Below, in pieces: positions 35,496-44,939 of a stretch of DNA of 64,000 bases. Below the pieces are notes generated by a model. It made no database searches. It saw only the letters and a list, made by a program, of their open reading frames with translations, and was not told the DNA's origin. Every line of letters begins with the position of its first letter. Position 1 is the first letter of the stretch. The DNA comes from Cupriavidus sp. BIS7 (GTDB lineage Bacteria; Pseudomonadota; Gammaproteobacteria; Burkholderiales; Burkholderiaceae): contig NZ_ALOU01000076.1 of assembly GCF_000292345.1 (NCBI RefSeq), forward strand, positions 1 to 64,000. Reading direction: 5' to 3'. The translations under genes and the position numbers were made by a program.

Positions 35496-36092
35496 TCAGC
35501 GCTGCAGGACCAGATTGGTCCAGTGGACGTCGGTGCGATCCATCAGGCCGCTGCGCTGGCTGCAGTGCGCAGCGCGCATGCCGAAGGGCGCGGCCAGCGC
35601 GATGGTTTCCTCGGCCGAGACATCGAACATGCGCCGGCCGGCTGGCACCGGGCCGTGTCGCAGCGACAGGAATACCAGGCCGTGGTCGGCCAGCAGGGCA
35701 TCCACAGCCGCCATCGCCTGTGCACGCTCTTCGGCATCCAGGTGCATCCAGACGGCGGTCAGCATGATCGCGTCGAAGCGCACCGATTGTTCGCGCAGCT
35801 TTGCCAGCGCGGGCAGGCTGTCGTCGAGCCACTCGATCGGCACGTCCGCGTGAAGCTGACGACCGGCCTCGCGCAATTCGGCGGTTGGTTCGATGGCGAC
35901 CACATGATGTCCACGCCGTGCCAGTGCCGCAGCATCGCGCCCGGTGCCGGCGCCGATATCGGCAATGCGCGCTGGCTCGGCCGGCAGCAGGTGTAGTACG
36001 TCGTGGTGGACATCTTCGAACGTGATGCTTTCGTACTGGATGACGAGTGCTTCTGCCTGTTCGCCATAGCCGGCCGTACTTGTCGTCCCCAT
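35496..36092 (-). CDS. Class I SAM-dependent methyltransferase
   Basis: A 198-residue Rossmann methyltransferase with motif I RIADIGAGTGRDAAALARRG, acidic loop VVAIEPTAELREAG and motif IV region FDAIMLTAVWMHL. ATG 36092 has AGGGAAG eight bases upstream and follows the AAA ATPase stop by two bases. Its target is unknown; the pairing with an ATPase of unknown role is the only clue. Confidence 0.88.
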   Translation of the reverse strand: MGTTSTAGYGEQAEALVIQYESITFEDVHHDVLHLLPAEPARIADIGAGTGRDAAALARRGHHVVAIEPTAELREAGRQLHADVPIEWLDDSLPALAKLREQSVRFDAIMLTAVWMHLDAEERAQAMAAVDALLADHGLVFLSLRHGPVPAGRRMFDVSAEETIALAAPFGMRAAHCSQRSGLMDRTDVHWTNLVLQR

Positions 36093-36094
36093 GA

Positions 36095-37258
36095 TCACAG
36101 CTTCCCTTCAATCGCTTTCCGCTCGCGCCACATCTCCTGCACGAACGGATCGGTGATGCCGTACAGGCCGTGCCCCTTGCGCATGATCAGGTTGGTGGCC
36201 ATCAACTCGTTGACCACCGGCTGCGCCTCCTCGACCTTGACCTCCCGGCCGATCGCCCTGGAGTAGGCCGTCGCGGCCTCCGCCGAGAACAAACCCCGTG
36301 CATCGCCTTGCGTGGAGGCGATGCGGTCGAAGATCGCCGTTGCCAGGCCGCCGAGTTGTTCGACCTTCATCAGTTCAACGTCGGCCGCGGCCGAGCGCAA
36401 GGTGTTGGCGATGACCGGCAGGTGTTCGTCGGGATTGCTGCCCGCGGGCAGGTGGAAGTGCAACTGCCGCAGCGCCCTGATCATTTCCTCGGGGCGATTG
36501 CCGAGTGCCTGGAATGCTTGCATCGCGACAGCAGGCGAGGGCAGGGAGGTAAAGCCCTCGGCGGACAGGCGCGCCAGCAGGTTGTCGATGTACTCCTTGT
36601 CGAGAACCGGGTAGGCAACCGAAGTGGCGCCCGCAAAGGCCTGGTTACGCCGCGCGGTCAGTTCGCCAACCAGTGCGCGGTGCGATCCGGTTCCGACAAA
36701 CAGAAAGTGGCCCGGCGTATCGGGGCGAGGATTGATGGCATCGCGCGCGGCCTTCAGCGCCAGCAGCATTTGGTTGCCTTCGTCGGAGGTGATCGCTTGC
36801 TGTACTTCATCGACGATCAGCACGACATCGGCGCCAGCCTGATCGACGACTTCTCGCAACGCCTGCGCGAGCGTCGCGCCGCCCGCCTCACCTAGATCTT
36901 CCAGTTTGAAGCTGAATTTGAAGCCGAACGCGCCAATGTCGGCCCCGGCCAGCCGCTTGAGCTTGCGGATCGCCGCAGACGATGGCGATTCGAGTTCGCC
37001 CAGCGTTTCCCTGACGGCCTCCAGGATCAGTCTGGCCGGGCTCCGCTGCGTGTCGCTCCACAGGTCCACATAGATCACGATCGCACCAAGATCCTCCAGC
37101 GCGGGAATCAGATCGTTGAGTAAAAACGTGGTCTTGCCGGTGCGGCGCAGACCGGAAAGGAACAGACCGGACCGCAGGCCCTCGTCGAGGACTCCAGGTT
37201 GCAGCAGTTGCCTGGCCATCTGGCGGGCAAGTTCCGGACGCTGGTAGATGTTGCTCAT
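36095..37258 (-). CDS. AAA-family ATPase of unknown role
   Basis: A 387-residue P-loop ATPase with Walker A LSGLRRTGKTTFLLND, Walker B VVLIVDEVQQAI and sensor LFVGTGSHRALVGEL. A C-terminal winged-helix-like region (EAQPVVNELMATNLIMRKG) ends in FVQEMWRERK. This resembles the Orc1/Cdc6- or STAND-like predicted ATPases often found in variable regions. It is co-transcribed with a methyltransferase and preceded by an AT-rich, palindromic promoter. The function cannot be assigned. Confidence 0.8.
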   Translation of the reverse strand: MSNIYQRPELARQMARQLLQPGVLDEGLRSGLFLSGLRRTGKTTFLLNDLIPALEDLGAIVIYVDLWSDTQRSPARLILEAVRETLGELESPSSAAIRKLKRLAGADIGAFGFKFSFKLEDLGEAGGATLAQALREVVDQAGADVVLIVDEVQQAITSDEGNQMLLALKAARDAINPRPDTPGHFLFVGTGSHRALVGELTARRNQAFAGATSVAYPVLDKEYIDNLLARLSAEGFTSLPSPAVAMQAFQALGNRPEEMIRALRQLHFHLPAGSNPDEHLPVIANTLRSAAADVELMKVEQLGGLATAIFDRIASTQGDARGLFSAEAATAYSRAIGREVKVEEAQPVVNELMATNLIMRKGHGLYGITDPFVQEMWRERKAIEGKL

Positions 37259-37273
37259 TGGCCGCTTAGTACG

Positions 37274-37294
37274 AATTATTGAAACGGAATAATT
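37274..37294. promoter_or_regulatory. AT-rich inverted repeat before the AAA ATPase gene
   Basis: AATTATT and AATAATT (7-bp arms, spacer GAAACGG) lie 16 bases before the ATPase start, in the most AT-rich stretch of the area. It may be an operator or simply the promoter. Confidence 0.4.
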
Positions 37295-37465
37295 ATACGA
37301 AATCCATAAAACGACGTAAAAGGGATCATTCCGGCTTGCTGGCAGGGGTATAAGAGTCCGTTACGGCACTTTTAGCGTTGCCATCCATTGGACGGGAAAT
37401 GCACGGGCGATCCGTTCGGCAACCTGCGTTCGGTTCTGCGAACTCCCCAGGAAGCACGGCTAGGC

Positions 37466-39202
37466 CTACGACTCGGACGCCCTGGCACCGGCCGGGGCAG
37501 GGTCCGCGGAAGCATCGGGCACCTTCACGTCGTGCAAGGAGCCGGAGGCCTTGGCAATGGCCCGGGACAGCCGTGCCACCTCGTTGAACTGCTCGATCAT
37601 GTCGTTGGCCAGGCGGAAATTGACGGCGTCCACCGCGCTGCGCAGCGGCAGGCCAGCCATGATGCTCTGCCGCGCAACGCTGGCCTGGGCCTCGATCCCG
37701 GGCTTGGCGTTGACGATGCGCGTGGCGACCTCGGCTGCCGGATGCGCGATCGTATCCACTGCGAGCGCCAGATGCTCGATCACGCCCAATGCGAATGTCG
37801 CCGCCTCGGGGTTACGCAGCGAAGCCGCATCCGCGCCATGCGAAATCCGACGCTGGCTCAATGCCAGCATGCTGGTGGTGGCAACCTCGCGGATCGCATC
37901 AAGGCAGGTGGCGATCCTTGCCAGCTCCACAAGCTGGTGGCCTTCGTCGTCCGTGTGGACGGCATCCGAAAGATGCCCGACATAGGTCAGGATGGCCGTG
38001 CTCAGGGAATCGGCTGCCTTGTCCTGATCGGTCAGCGTGACGAGTTCCTCCGGGCTGCCTTCCACGACCAGCGCCGCGCTGTGCTCCACGAGACCCCGGA
38101 CCTGTTTGCCCAGTGCAACCAGCTCCAGTTGCACCCGGGGGATGGCCAGCGCCGGCATCCCGGCCAGCGTGTCATCGAGATAACGTGGTTCGCCCGGGTC
38201 CTGCCACCCCTTGCGGGAAGGCGGGGCAAGGCGTTCGGCCAGCTTGCCGATCGGGCCTGTGAACCAGATCAGCACGGCCGTGCTGAACACGCTGAACACC
38301 GTATGGGCATTTGCGGCCTGCCGTGGGGTCTCGGCGGCCAGCCGGGCGGCGCCTGTCAGCTCGGGCGCGGACGGCGAGATCTGGCGGATGAAATCGGCGA
38401 ATTGCGGGATCACGAAGGCGATAAACAGCACGCCGAGCACATTGAACAGCAAGTGGACGATGCCCACCTGCGCGGCCTGTGCCGACTTGCCGATCGACGC
38501 GAGCAGTGCGGTGCCGCAGGTGCCCACGTTGGCGCCAAGGATCAGCGCGATGCCAGATTCGAGCGGAATCAGCCCCTGGCTGCCCAGTGCAATGACGATG
38601 GCCAGCGTAGCCGCCGAACTCTGGACGATGGCCGTGAACACCGCGCCGATCAGGATGCCGACCCAGGGGTTGCGCATGTCCTGCATCGCGACGATGAACG
38701 GCTCGTAGTTGCGCAGCGGGCGCGTCGCATCGCCCATGAATTCGATGCCGAGGAACAGCAGGCCCAGGCCGAGCAGTACGCCGCCGAGCTGCCGCAGCAG
38801 CTCGCGCTTGGCAAAACCCTTGAGCAGGAAGCCGCCGGCCAGCATGAACGGCGTGATGGCCGAGATATTGAACGCGATGATCTGCGCGGTCAGCGTGGAG
38901 CCGATATTGGCGCCCATGATCACCGGGATCGACTGCTGCAGCGTCATCAGCCCCGCCGAGACGAAGCCGACCAGCAGCACAGTGGTAATCGTCGACGAGT
39001 TCAGCAGTGCCGTGATGCCTGCGCCGGCCAGCACGCCGCGGAAGCGATTGGCGGTCAGCGTGCCCAGCAGTGACTGGAGCCGGGCGCCGGCAATGGCCTT
39101 GAGTCCGCCAGTCATCAGGTCCAGCCCGAACAGGAACAGGGCCAGGCCGCCGACTAGCAGGCCGGAGATTTCGATCAGGTTCAGGTTGGCGCCGGTCTGC
39201 AT
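37466..39202 (-). CDS. Na/Pi-cotransporter family protein with PhoU-like tail
   Basis: A 578-residue membrane protein. The two inverted NptA repeats carry the diagnostic ALLNSSTITTVLLVGFVSAG and AIVQSSAATLAIVIALGSQG motifs. About 320 residues of helices are followed by a PhoU-like cytoplasmic domain (LVEHSAALVVEGSPEELVTL onward). It should import phosphate or export it when in excess. ATG 39202 preferred over an in-frame TTG at 39208. Single gene, divergent from the beta-lactamase gene. Confidence 0.92.
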   Translation of the reverse strand: MQTGANLNLIEISGLLVGGLALFLFGLDLMTGGLKAIAGARLQSLLGTLTANRFRGVLAGAGITALLNSSTITTVLLVGFVSAGLMTLQQSIPVIMGANIGSTLTAQIIAFNISAITPFMLAGGFLLKGFAKRELLRQLGGVLLGLGLLFLGIEFMGDATRPLRNYEPFIVAMQDMRNPWVGILIGAVFTAIVQSSAATLAIVIALGSQGLIPLESGIALILGANVGTCGTALLASIGKSAQAAQVGIVHLLFNVLGVLFIAFVIPQFADFIRQISPSAPELTGAARLAAETPRQAANAHTVFSVFSTAVLIWFTGPIGKLAERLAPPSRKGWQDPGEPRYLDDTLAGMPALAIPRVQLELVALGKQVRGLVEHSAALVVEGSPEELVTLTDQDKAADSLSTAILTYVGHLSDAVHTDDEGHQLVELARIATCLDAIREVATTSMLALSQRRISHGADAASLRNPEAATFALGVIEHLALAVDTIAHPAAEVATRIVNAKPGIEAQASVARQSIMAGLPLRSAVDAVNFRLANDMIEQFNEVARLSRAIAKASGSLHDVKVPDASADPAPAGARASES

Positions 39203-39279
39203 GGGCAATGGGTCGACTCAAGCCTGTGGGCGTGTCATTGTACGGCTTTCCTCACGCACTCCAAGCCCTTGTTTTAACC

Positions 39280-40488
39280 ATGACCAGCACCTTGGCCAAC
39301 CGATTCGGCATCATCGCCGCCCTGTTTCTTTGCGCGACTGGCGCCTCCGCTGCAGACACTTCCCAGACAACCGAGCACGACCGGCTGGCGCGCGTGGTGG
39401 ACGAGACCATCCGCCCCATCATGGCCCAGCACCAGGTGCCGGGCATGGCCGTGGCCGTCACCGTGCAAGGCAGGTCCTATGTCTTCAACTACGGCCTGGC
39501 TTCGAAGGCAGACGCGAAGCCCGTCACAGGACAGACGCTGTTCGAGATCGGGTCCGTCAGCAAGACATTTACGGCGACGCTGGCTTCGTACGCCGCAGAG
39601 CGCGGGACGCTGTCGCTGGCGGACAAGGCCAGCCAGTATCTGCCGGGTCTGGCGGGCAGCAGCTTCGACGCCATCAGCCTGCTGGAGCTTGGCACCTATA
39701 CGGCCGGCGGCCTGCCGCTGCAGTTTCCCGATGCGGTCTCCAGCCCGGCCCAGATGGTCGAGTACTTCAGGGGCTGGAAGCCCGAATATGCGCCCGGCAC
39801 CCACCGGCGCTACTCCAACCCAAGCATCGGCCTGTTCGGCTACCTGGCGGCGCAAAGCATGAAGGAGCCGTTCGATACCCTGATGGAACGCCAGATCTTT
39901 CCGGGGCTGGGGCTGAAGCACACCTATGTCCGGGTGCCCCAGGCACGCATGGCCGACTATGCCTACGGCTACACCAGAGACGACCGCGCGATCCGGGTGA
40001 ATCCCGGCATCCTGGATTCGGAGGCCTACGGTGTGAAGACGACGGCCGCCGACATGATTCGCTTTGTCGAAGCCAACATCGACGGCTCGCGGCTTGACCC
40101 GTCGTTGCAGCGGGCGATTGCCGGTACGCATACCGGCTACTTCCGGGTGGGCCCGATGACGCAGGGTCTGGGCTGGGAGATCTACGCATGGCCAACCCGC
40201 CTTGACGACCTGCTGGCGGGCAATGCTGATGGGATGCTGGAGCCGAAGGAAGCTACCCGGCTTGCGCCACCGCAGCCGCCCCGCGCGGATGTCCTGATCA
40301 ACAAGACGGGGTCGACCAACGGCTTCGGCGCATACGTGGTGTTCGTGCCCGCGCGGCAGATCGGCGTGGTGATGCTGGCCAACCGGAACCTGCCGATCCC
40401 GGACCGCGTGCGGGCCGCGTACCGGATCCTGACCGCGCTGGAGGCACAAGGGACACAAGCGGCACAAGGGGCGCAGGGGGCACGCTAG
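39280..40488 (+). CDS. Class C beta-lactamase (AmpC-type serine hydrolase)
   Basis: A 402-residue precursor with a signal peptide (IIAALFLCATGASA) and the three active-site elements of class C enzymes in order: S92-V-S-K95 (EIGSVSKTFTATL), Y178-S-N180 (RRYSNPSIGLFGYLA) and K342-T-G344 (NKTGSTNGFGAYV). The sequence resembles true AmpC (YVFNYGLASK, PLQFPDAV) more than an esterase. A low-complexity Ala/Gln/Gly tail follows. Start at ATG 39280, after which the signal peptide begins. No ampR is adjacent, so expression may be constitutive. The substrate range cannot be read from sequence. Confidence 0.92.
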   Translation: MTSTLANRFGIIAALFLCATGASAADTSQTTEHDRLARVVDETIRPIMAQHQVPGMAVAVTVQGRSYVFNYGLASKADAKPVTGQTLFEIGSVSKTFTATLASYAAERGTLSLADKASQYLPGLAGSSFDAISLLELGTYTAGGLPLQFPDAVSSPAQMVEYFRGWKPEYAPGTHRRYSNPSIGLFGYLAAQSMKEPFDTLMERQIFPGLGLKHTYVRVPQARMADYAYGYTRDDRAIRVNPGILDSEAYGVKTTAADMIRFVEANIDGSRLDPSLQRAIAGTHTGYFRVGPMTQGLGWEIYAWPTRLDDLLAGNADGMLEPKEATRLAPPQPPRADVLINKTGSTNGFGAYVVFVPARQIGVVMLANRNLPIPDRVRAAYRILTALEAQGTQAAQGAQGAR

Positions 40489-40502
40489 ACAGGTGCGCCG
40501 TA

Positions 40503-41858
40503 CTACCGCGGGTCGATGTTCTGGTTCAGCCTGAAGACGTTGTCGGGGTCGTACTGGCGTTTCACCGCGACCAGACGCTGATAGTTGGCGCCATAGGCGG
40601 CCCGTACGCGGCTGTTTCCTTCGATGCCGAGATTGTTGGCGTACACGCCGCCCGTCGAGTAGGGGTGGATCGATTCCCATGCCGCGCGGGCCCATTCGCG
40701 ATGTTTCACGTCGTCGGCGGGGTCATCCCAGATGGCCAGCGGGAAGCAGTCGAAGTTGGCGGAGCGGTTCACGTACGGCGTGGCATCCTCGGGCACGCGG
40801 GCGATGGCGCCGCCTACATGCTGGAACACGAGCAGGCAGCCTGCCGAGGGCGCATGCGCGTACGCGTCGAGAATGGCCTCAACGGCGCGCGGCTCGATCT
40901 CCTTCATGAACTGGGCTTTCCAGTAGTAGCGCCGCCCGCGCGGGAACAGCGCGTCACTGGCCGATTGCATCTGCAGGTACGGGATGAAATCGAGCTGGGC
41001 GTCGACCGGATGGCCTAATTCCAGCAGGGGCCGCAGGCTGGCCTGTCCGGCATCGGCCGCCCCGACATAGCACGCCGAAACACTGAAGAAGCGTTCCCCC
41101 GACGGCTGGGTGACCAGCGCGGCATCGGCCGCGATCTCGTCCGGGGCGCTGCGGGCGAATGTATCGTAGTGCCGCATCGCCTCATCGGCCTGGTCCCACG
41201 CGTACAGCACGGAGCAGACCGGCAGCCGGGCTGGCACCGGGTGCAGGCGGAAACGGAACGCGGTAACGATCCCGAAATTGCCGCCACCGCCGCGCACGCC
41301 CCAGAACAGATCCGGATGCTCGTGCTCGCTGGCCACCAGCCGCAGCCCGTCGGCGGTGACGATTTCCACCGCCTCCACGTTGTCGCAGCTCAGGCCAAAC
41401 TTGCGGCCAAGTTTCCCGAAGCCGCCCCCGAGCGTCAGGCCTGCGATACCGGTATCGCCATTGATCCCCATCGTCGTGGCCAGGCCGTGGCGCAGCGTCG
41501 CCTGATCGAATTCCCCGAGATTGAGCCCGGCCTCCGCGCGGGCGATGCGCCGGTCGGCATCCACGTCGATCCGCTTCATGCGTGACAGGTCGATGACGAT
41601 ACCGTCATCGCATGTGGACAGCCCGGCCAGGTTGTGCCCCCCGCTGCGGACCGCAAGCGCCAGCGTGGTCGATCGGGCGTACCGGACTGCGGCCGCCACG
41701 TCTTCCGCATCGGCGCAGTAGACAATCATTGCCGGATGACTGTCGATCGCCCCGTTCCAGACCTTGCGCGCCGTGTCGTAGCCGGGGTCGCCGCGCAGCA
41801 CGACCTGGCCGTGCAGTGCTCCCCGCAACGCGTTGACCCCCGGTTGTTCTGCGCTCAT
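40503..41858 (-). CDS. FAD-linked oxidase, berberine-bridge-enzyme type
   Basis: A 451-residue flavoprotein with a PCMH FAD domain (LALAVRSGGHNLAGLSTCDD, GINGDTGIAGLTLGGGFGKL) and a C-terminal BBE segment (VYANNLGIEGNSRVRAAYG). The H in RSGGHN is the usual covalent FAD attachment site; no cysteine is seen at the usual second site. ATG 41858 has AGGGGGG upstream. It is divergent from a LysR gene that probably controls it. The substrate is unknown; relatives oxidise sugars or alkaloid-like compounds. Confidence 0.9.
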   Translation of the reverse strand: MSAEQPGVNALRGALHGQVVLRGDPGYDTARKVWNGAIDSHPAMIVYCADAEDVAAAVRYARSTTLALAVRSGGHNLAGLSTCDDGIVIDLSRMKRIDVDADRRIARAEAGLNLGEFDQATLRHGLATTMGINGDTGIAGLTLGGGFGKLGRKFGLSCDNVEAVEIVTADGLRLVASEHEHPDLFWGVRGGGGNFGIVTAFRFRLHPVPARLPVCSVLYAWDQADEAMRHYDTFARSAPDEIAADAALVTQPSGERFFSVSACYVGAADAGQASLRPLLELGHPVDAQLDFIPYLQMQSASDALFPRGRRYYWKAQFMKEIEPRAVEAILDAYAHAPSAGCLLVFQHVGGAIARVPEDATPYVNRSANFDCFPLAIWDDPADDVKHREWARAAWESIHPYSTGGVYANNLGIEGNSRVRAAYGANYQRLVAVKRQYDPDNVFRLNQNIDPR

Positions 41859-41982
41859 CCCGTCCCCCCTCTTACCTGGTATCGCGCCGATCGCTCCGAA
41901 ACCATGGTGGTGCCTGCGGCGGGCAGGGGCAAAGGCAAAGAACTCAGCTTGTGGATGAGAAAACCTCACCTAGACTGGACGC

Positions 41983-42921
41983 ATGCAAAAGCCGCCGCAA
42001 AAACTGCCGCCACTGCGCGCGTTGCAGGCATTCGAGGCAGTTGCGCGTCACCGCAGCTTCAAGGCCGCCGCGGCCGAGTTGAACGTGACGCCTACCGCCA
42101 TCAGCCACCAGATCCAGATGCTTGAACAGATCTGCGGCCAGCCGCTGTTCCGGCGCCGGCCGCGCCCGCTGCGCCTGACAGCCGCGGGAGAGCGGCTCTA
42201 TCCGGCGCTGCGTAGCGGCTTTGCGCTGTTCGCGGAAGCGGTCGAGAGCGTTGCCCAGTCCGGTGCGCCACGCCCACTGCGCGTGACCAGCCCGAATGCG
42301 TTCGCAAGCCGCTGGCTGGTTCCAAGGCTCCCGGCGTGGCAGGCGACTCACCCCGAGTGGCCGCTGGACATCATCGGCACGGACCGGGTGCTGGACCTGG
42401 CTGCCGGAGAGGCCGACATTGCCATCCGCTATGCGCGATCGGCGCCGTTGGGGCTGGTATGCACGGAGATCGCCCGGGATACGTTTATCCCTGTGGCAAG
42501 TCCGGCGCTGCTGACGCGGGAAGGCCAGGCGATGCTCGAGATTGACGACCTGTTGCGGCTTCCGCTGATTCACTATGAATGGACCAGCGGCGACCCATCG
42601 GCGCCAAGCTGGACACAGTGGTTTGCCGTGGCGGCGCCGGGCAAGCGCGATGCGTCCACACGGCGCGGCCATCGTGATCTCGGCTTTCGCGAGGAACTGC
42701 ACGCGATTGACGCCGTCGTTGCGGGGCAGGGGGTGGCGCTATGCAGTGACGTCGTTGTGGATGGCCTGCTGCGCAGCGGCGCCCTGTGCAGGGCGCACGA
42801 GACAGGGCTGCCTGGCTTCAGCTTCTACGTGGCGCACGACGCCGCTCACGGGGCATCGGCGGCGGTCGAGACATTCGCGGCCTGGTTGCTGACTGCCGCG
42901 CGGGACGCGGCAGGCAACTAG
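41983..42921 (+). CDS. LysR-family regulator, GcvA-like
   Basis: A 312-residue protein opening LPPLRALQAFEAVARHRSFK and ELNVTPTAISHQIQMLEQ, characteristic of the GcvA branch, with a LysR substrate domain ending in the C-terminal third. Divergent from the FAD oxidase across 124 bp. Its last four bases overlap the end of the convergent VOC gene. Confidence 0.92.
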   Translation: MQKPPQKLPPLRALQAFEAVARHRSFKAAAAELNVTPTAISHQIQMLEQICGQPLFRRRPRPLRLTAAGERLYPALRSGFALFAEAVESVAQSGAPRPLRVTSPNAFASRWLVPRLPAWQATHPEWPLDIIGTDRVLDLAAGEADIAIRYARSAPLGLVCTEIARDTFIPVASPALLTREGQAMLEIDDLLRLPLIHYEWTSGDPSAPSWTQWFAVAAPGKRDASTRRGHRDLGFREELHAIDAVVAGQGVALCSDVVVDGLLRSGALCRAHETGLPGFSFYVAHDAAHGASAAVETFAAWLLTAARDAAGN

Positions 42922-43337
42922 CTGGCCGGCATCAGGTCCGGGTTCCAGGCTACTTCCCACATATAGCCGTCGGGGTCCTGAAAATAGCCCGCATAGCCGC
43001 CCCAGAACGTGTCGGTCGGTGCCTTGACGATAGCGGCACCGGCGCTGCGGGCCTGCCCGATGACGTCATCCACTTCCGATCTCGACCGGACGTTATGGCC
43101 CAGCGAGATCGACGGTATGCCCAGCGGCGCACTGACTGTGGCGTCCTTGGCCAGGTACTCGCGCGGATAGAGCGCCAGCCGCAATCCCGATTCGAGATCG
43201 AAGAACACCACGGCGCCGTGCTCGAACTCCGTGCCGACAATGCCCTTGGTGGGCCAGCCCAGCCCGTCGCGATAGAACGCCAGCGAGCGCTGCAGGTCAG
43301 TGACACCCAGCGTGAGGATCGTGATGCGAGGTTTCAT
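42918..43337 (-). CDS. VOC-family (glyoxalase-like) protein
   Basis: A 139-residue protein with two beta-alpha-beta-beta-beta modules: ITILTLGVTDLQRSLAFYRD at the start and YAGYFQDPDGYMWEVAWN at the end. The metal-site glutamates ELH pattern is partly present (GYMWEVAW). It may be a dioxygenase, lyase or resistance protein. Start at ATG 43337, overlapping the upstream GNAT gene by 41 bases, so the two are co-expressed. Confidence 0.88.
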   Translation of the reverse strand: MKPRITILTLGVTDLQRSLAFYRDGLGWPTKGIVGTEFEHGAVVFFDLESGLRLALYPREYLAKDATVSAPLGIPSISLGHNVRSRSEVDDVIGQARSAGAAIVKAPTDTFWGGYAGYFQDPDGYMWEVAWNPDLMPAS

Positions 43338-43878
43338 GTTCGATGGATTCGGCCAGATCAAGGTCCACCACGCGCAACGTGGCGTCGTCCGGGCACATCT
43401 TGTCCTTGAAGCCGAGCCGATGCGCCAGTCCGCGCATCGCGGTGTTGGAGGCAAGCACGTAGCCGATCATCGACCGGTATCCATCGGCCCGCGCCAAAGG
43501 AATCAAAGTCTGCATCAGCACGCGTGCCAGCCCAAGTCCATGCCAGCCATCGATCACCGTCACCGCAAATTCGCAGCAGCCGGTCTCGGGGTCCACGTTG
43601 TAGCGCGCGCCCCCAATCAGATCGCCCCCGTCTTCCGTCCCGGCCACGGCAACCAGCGCACATTCGCGTGCGGGAATCGGATGCACGGCTGATTCGAGCA
43701 GCGCATCGGGCAGTTCGTTCATCGATGCCATGAACCGCGTATAGCGCGAATCTTCCGAGAGGCGATGGAATGCCGCCACTACGCCCGACTTGTCCTGCGG
43801 CCGGATCTCGCGGATCAATGCATGTTTTCCGTTACGCAGGGTCACGCAGGTGGGTAGCGTTGGTGCGGTGGCTTGCAT
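43297..43878 (-). CDS. GNAT-family N-acetyltransferase
   Basis: A 193-residue acetyltransferase: ALIREIRPQDKSGVVAAFHR at the start, the acetyl-CoA loop VIDGWHGLGLARVLMQTL in place of the usual Q/RxxGxG/A, and YVLASNTAMRGLAHRLGF. It resembles the C-terminal GNAT domain of protein lysine acetyltransferases. ATG 43878 is used; a TTG at 43908 is possible. It overlaps the VOC gene. Confidence 0.86.
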   Translation of the reverse strand: MQATAPTLPTCVTLRNGKHALIREIRPQDKSGVVAAFHRLSEDSRYTRFMASMNELPDALLESAVHPIPARECALVAVAGTEDGGDLIGGARYNVDPETGCCEFAVTVIDGWHGLGLARVLMQTLIPLARADGYRSMIGYVLASNTAMRGLAHRLGFKDKMCPDDATLRVVDLDLAESIEHETSHHDPHAGCH

Positions 43879-44059
43879 GGCGATCAATTCGGCTCCCGTT
43901 GGACTCAATCATGGTAGGCAAGCGCTGCCGGGAAGCCAAATCTGGCGAAAACAGCATCTGACTTGATTGCCGCAACTTGTGCTGCAGTGGAATAAACGGG
44001 CTCCATCGGCGGTTAACACAATCATTGGCAGGCGGCTGGCCTGCTTTCTGGAGACACTC

Positions 44060-44206
44060 ATGAAAGTGCGCTATCTGATTCCCGGCCTGCTGCTCGCGAT
44101 ACTGGCAACGGCAGCGTGCAGCACCAGCGGCGGCATGACTTCCCAAGGCTCACAGGGCGACAACACCCAGAACCCCAAGTCGTATCGCGGCAGCAGCAGC
44201 TACTGA
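44060..44206 (+). CDS. Small lipoprotein
   Basis: A 48-residue peptide with a lipoprotein signal (LLLAILATAACSTSGG, lipobox TAAC) and a short Ser/Gln/Gly-rich mature part ending YRGSSSY. GGAG lies eight bases before ATG 44060. No family recognised. Confidence 0.65.
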   Translation: MKVRYLIPGLLLAILATAACSTSGGMTSQGSQGDNTQNPKSYRGSSSY

Positions 44207-44413
44207 TAAGCCCGCCGCACGCGGGAAGCCATGCAAACAACTCCCGCATGGAATAAATTGAAGCTACGAGCGGTTTACTCGATGCGGGACCGCAGCCTTG
44301 GCTGCAACAGCCAGATGCGGCCCGGCTGGCAAACCGATGTGCCGTGAGATGCGCAGATGGACGATGGACTGAGCGCGTCGTGACGTCGGGACGTTGATGG
44401 CGAGGTGACAATC

Positions 44414-44827
44414 ATGGGCAAGAGATTGGCGGCCGTGGCAGCGGCAATTGCCGGCCTTGCCTGCCTTGGCCCTGGCCGTGGGGCATGGGCCCAGGACGTG
44501 CCTTGCCAGCAAGTGATCGGGCAGGCCGAGATTGGCGGCGTGATGCAGACCATCACCGGCGTGGCCTGCCTGCAGCCCGATGGCACCTGGGCACTGGTTG
44601 ACAGCAACGGCGGCTATGTCGACCCCTCCTACTACAACGATCAGTGGTACTGGACGCCGTATTACGGCTACGGCGTGATCATCTACGATCGCTTTCATCG
44701 CCCCCATGTCATGCACCACGTGTTCTTTCCCCACCGTGGCGTGATTGTTCATGGCGGCTTCGTGCATGGCGGTTTCCACGGCGGCGGGGTCCATGGTGGA
44801 TCGCAGGGCGGAGGCATGCATCGCTGA
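44414..44827 (+). CDS. Secreted His/Gly-rich protein
   Basis: A 137-residue protein with a signal peptide ending GRGAWAQD. The mature part has two cysteines (VPCQQVIGQAEIGG, GVACLQPDGTW), a Tyr/Trp-rich middle (YYNDQWYWTPYYGYGV) and a tail of His-Gly repeats (FVHGGFHGGGVHGG). The C-terminus could bind metal ions, but this is inference. ATG 44414 chosen; a GTG nine bases upstream is in frame. Confidence 0.72.
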   Translation: MGKRLAAVAAAIAGLACLGPGRGAWAQDVPCQQVIGQAEIGGVMQTITGVACLQPDGTWALVDSNGGYVDPSYYNDQWYWTPYYGYGVIIYDRFHRPHVMHHVFFPHRGVIVHGGFVHGGFHGGGVHGGSQGGGMHR

Positions 44828-44939
44828 GCGGCGCCAGCGGGGTTTCCCGACCTTCTCGCAATCGAGTCGCCGTGGCAGACTGCGACGGTTGCGCCTGTTT
44901 CCGGCGCTGCCTGACGCGAACATTGTCTGACGCGAATCC

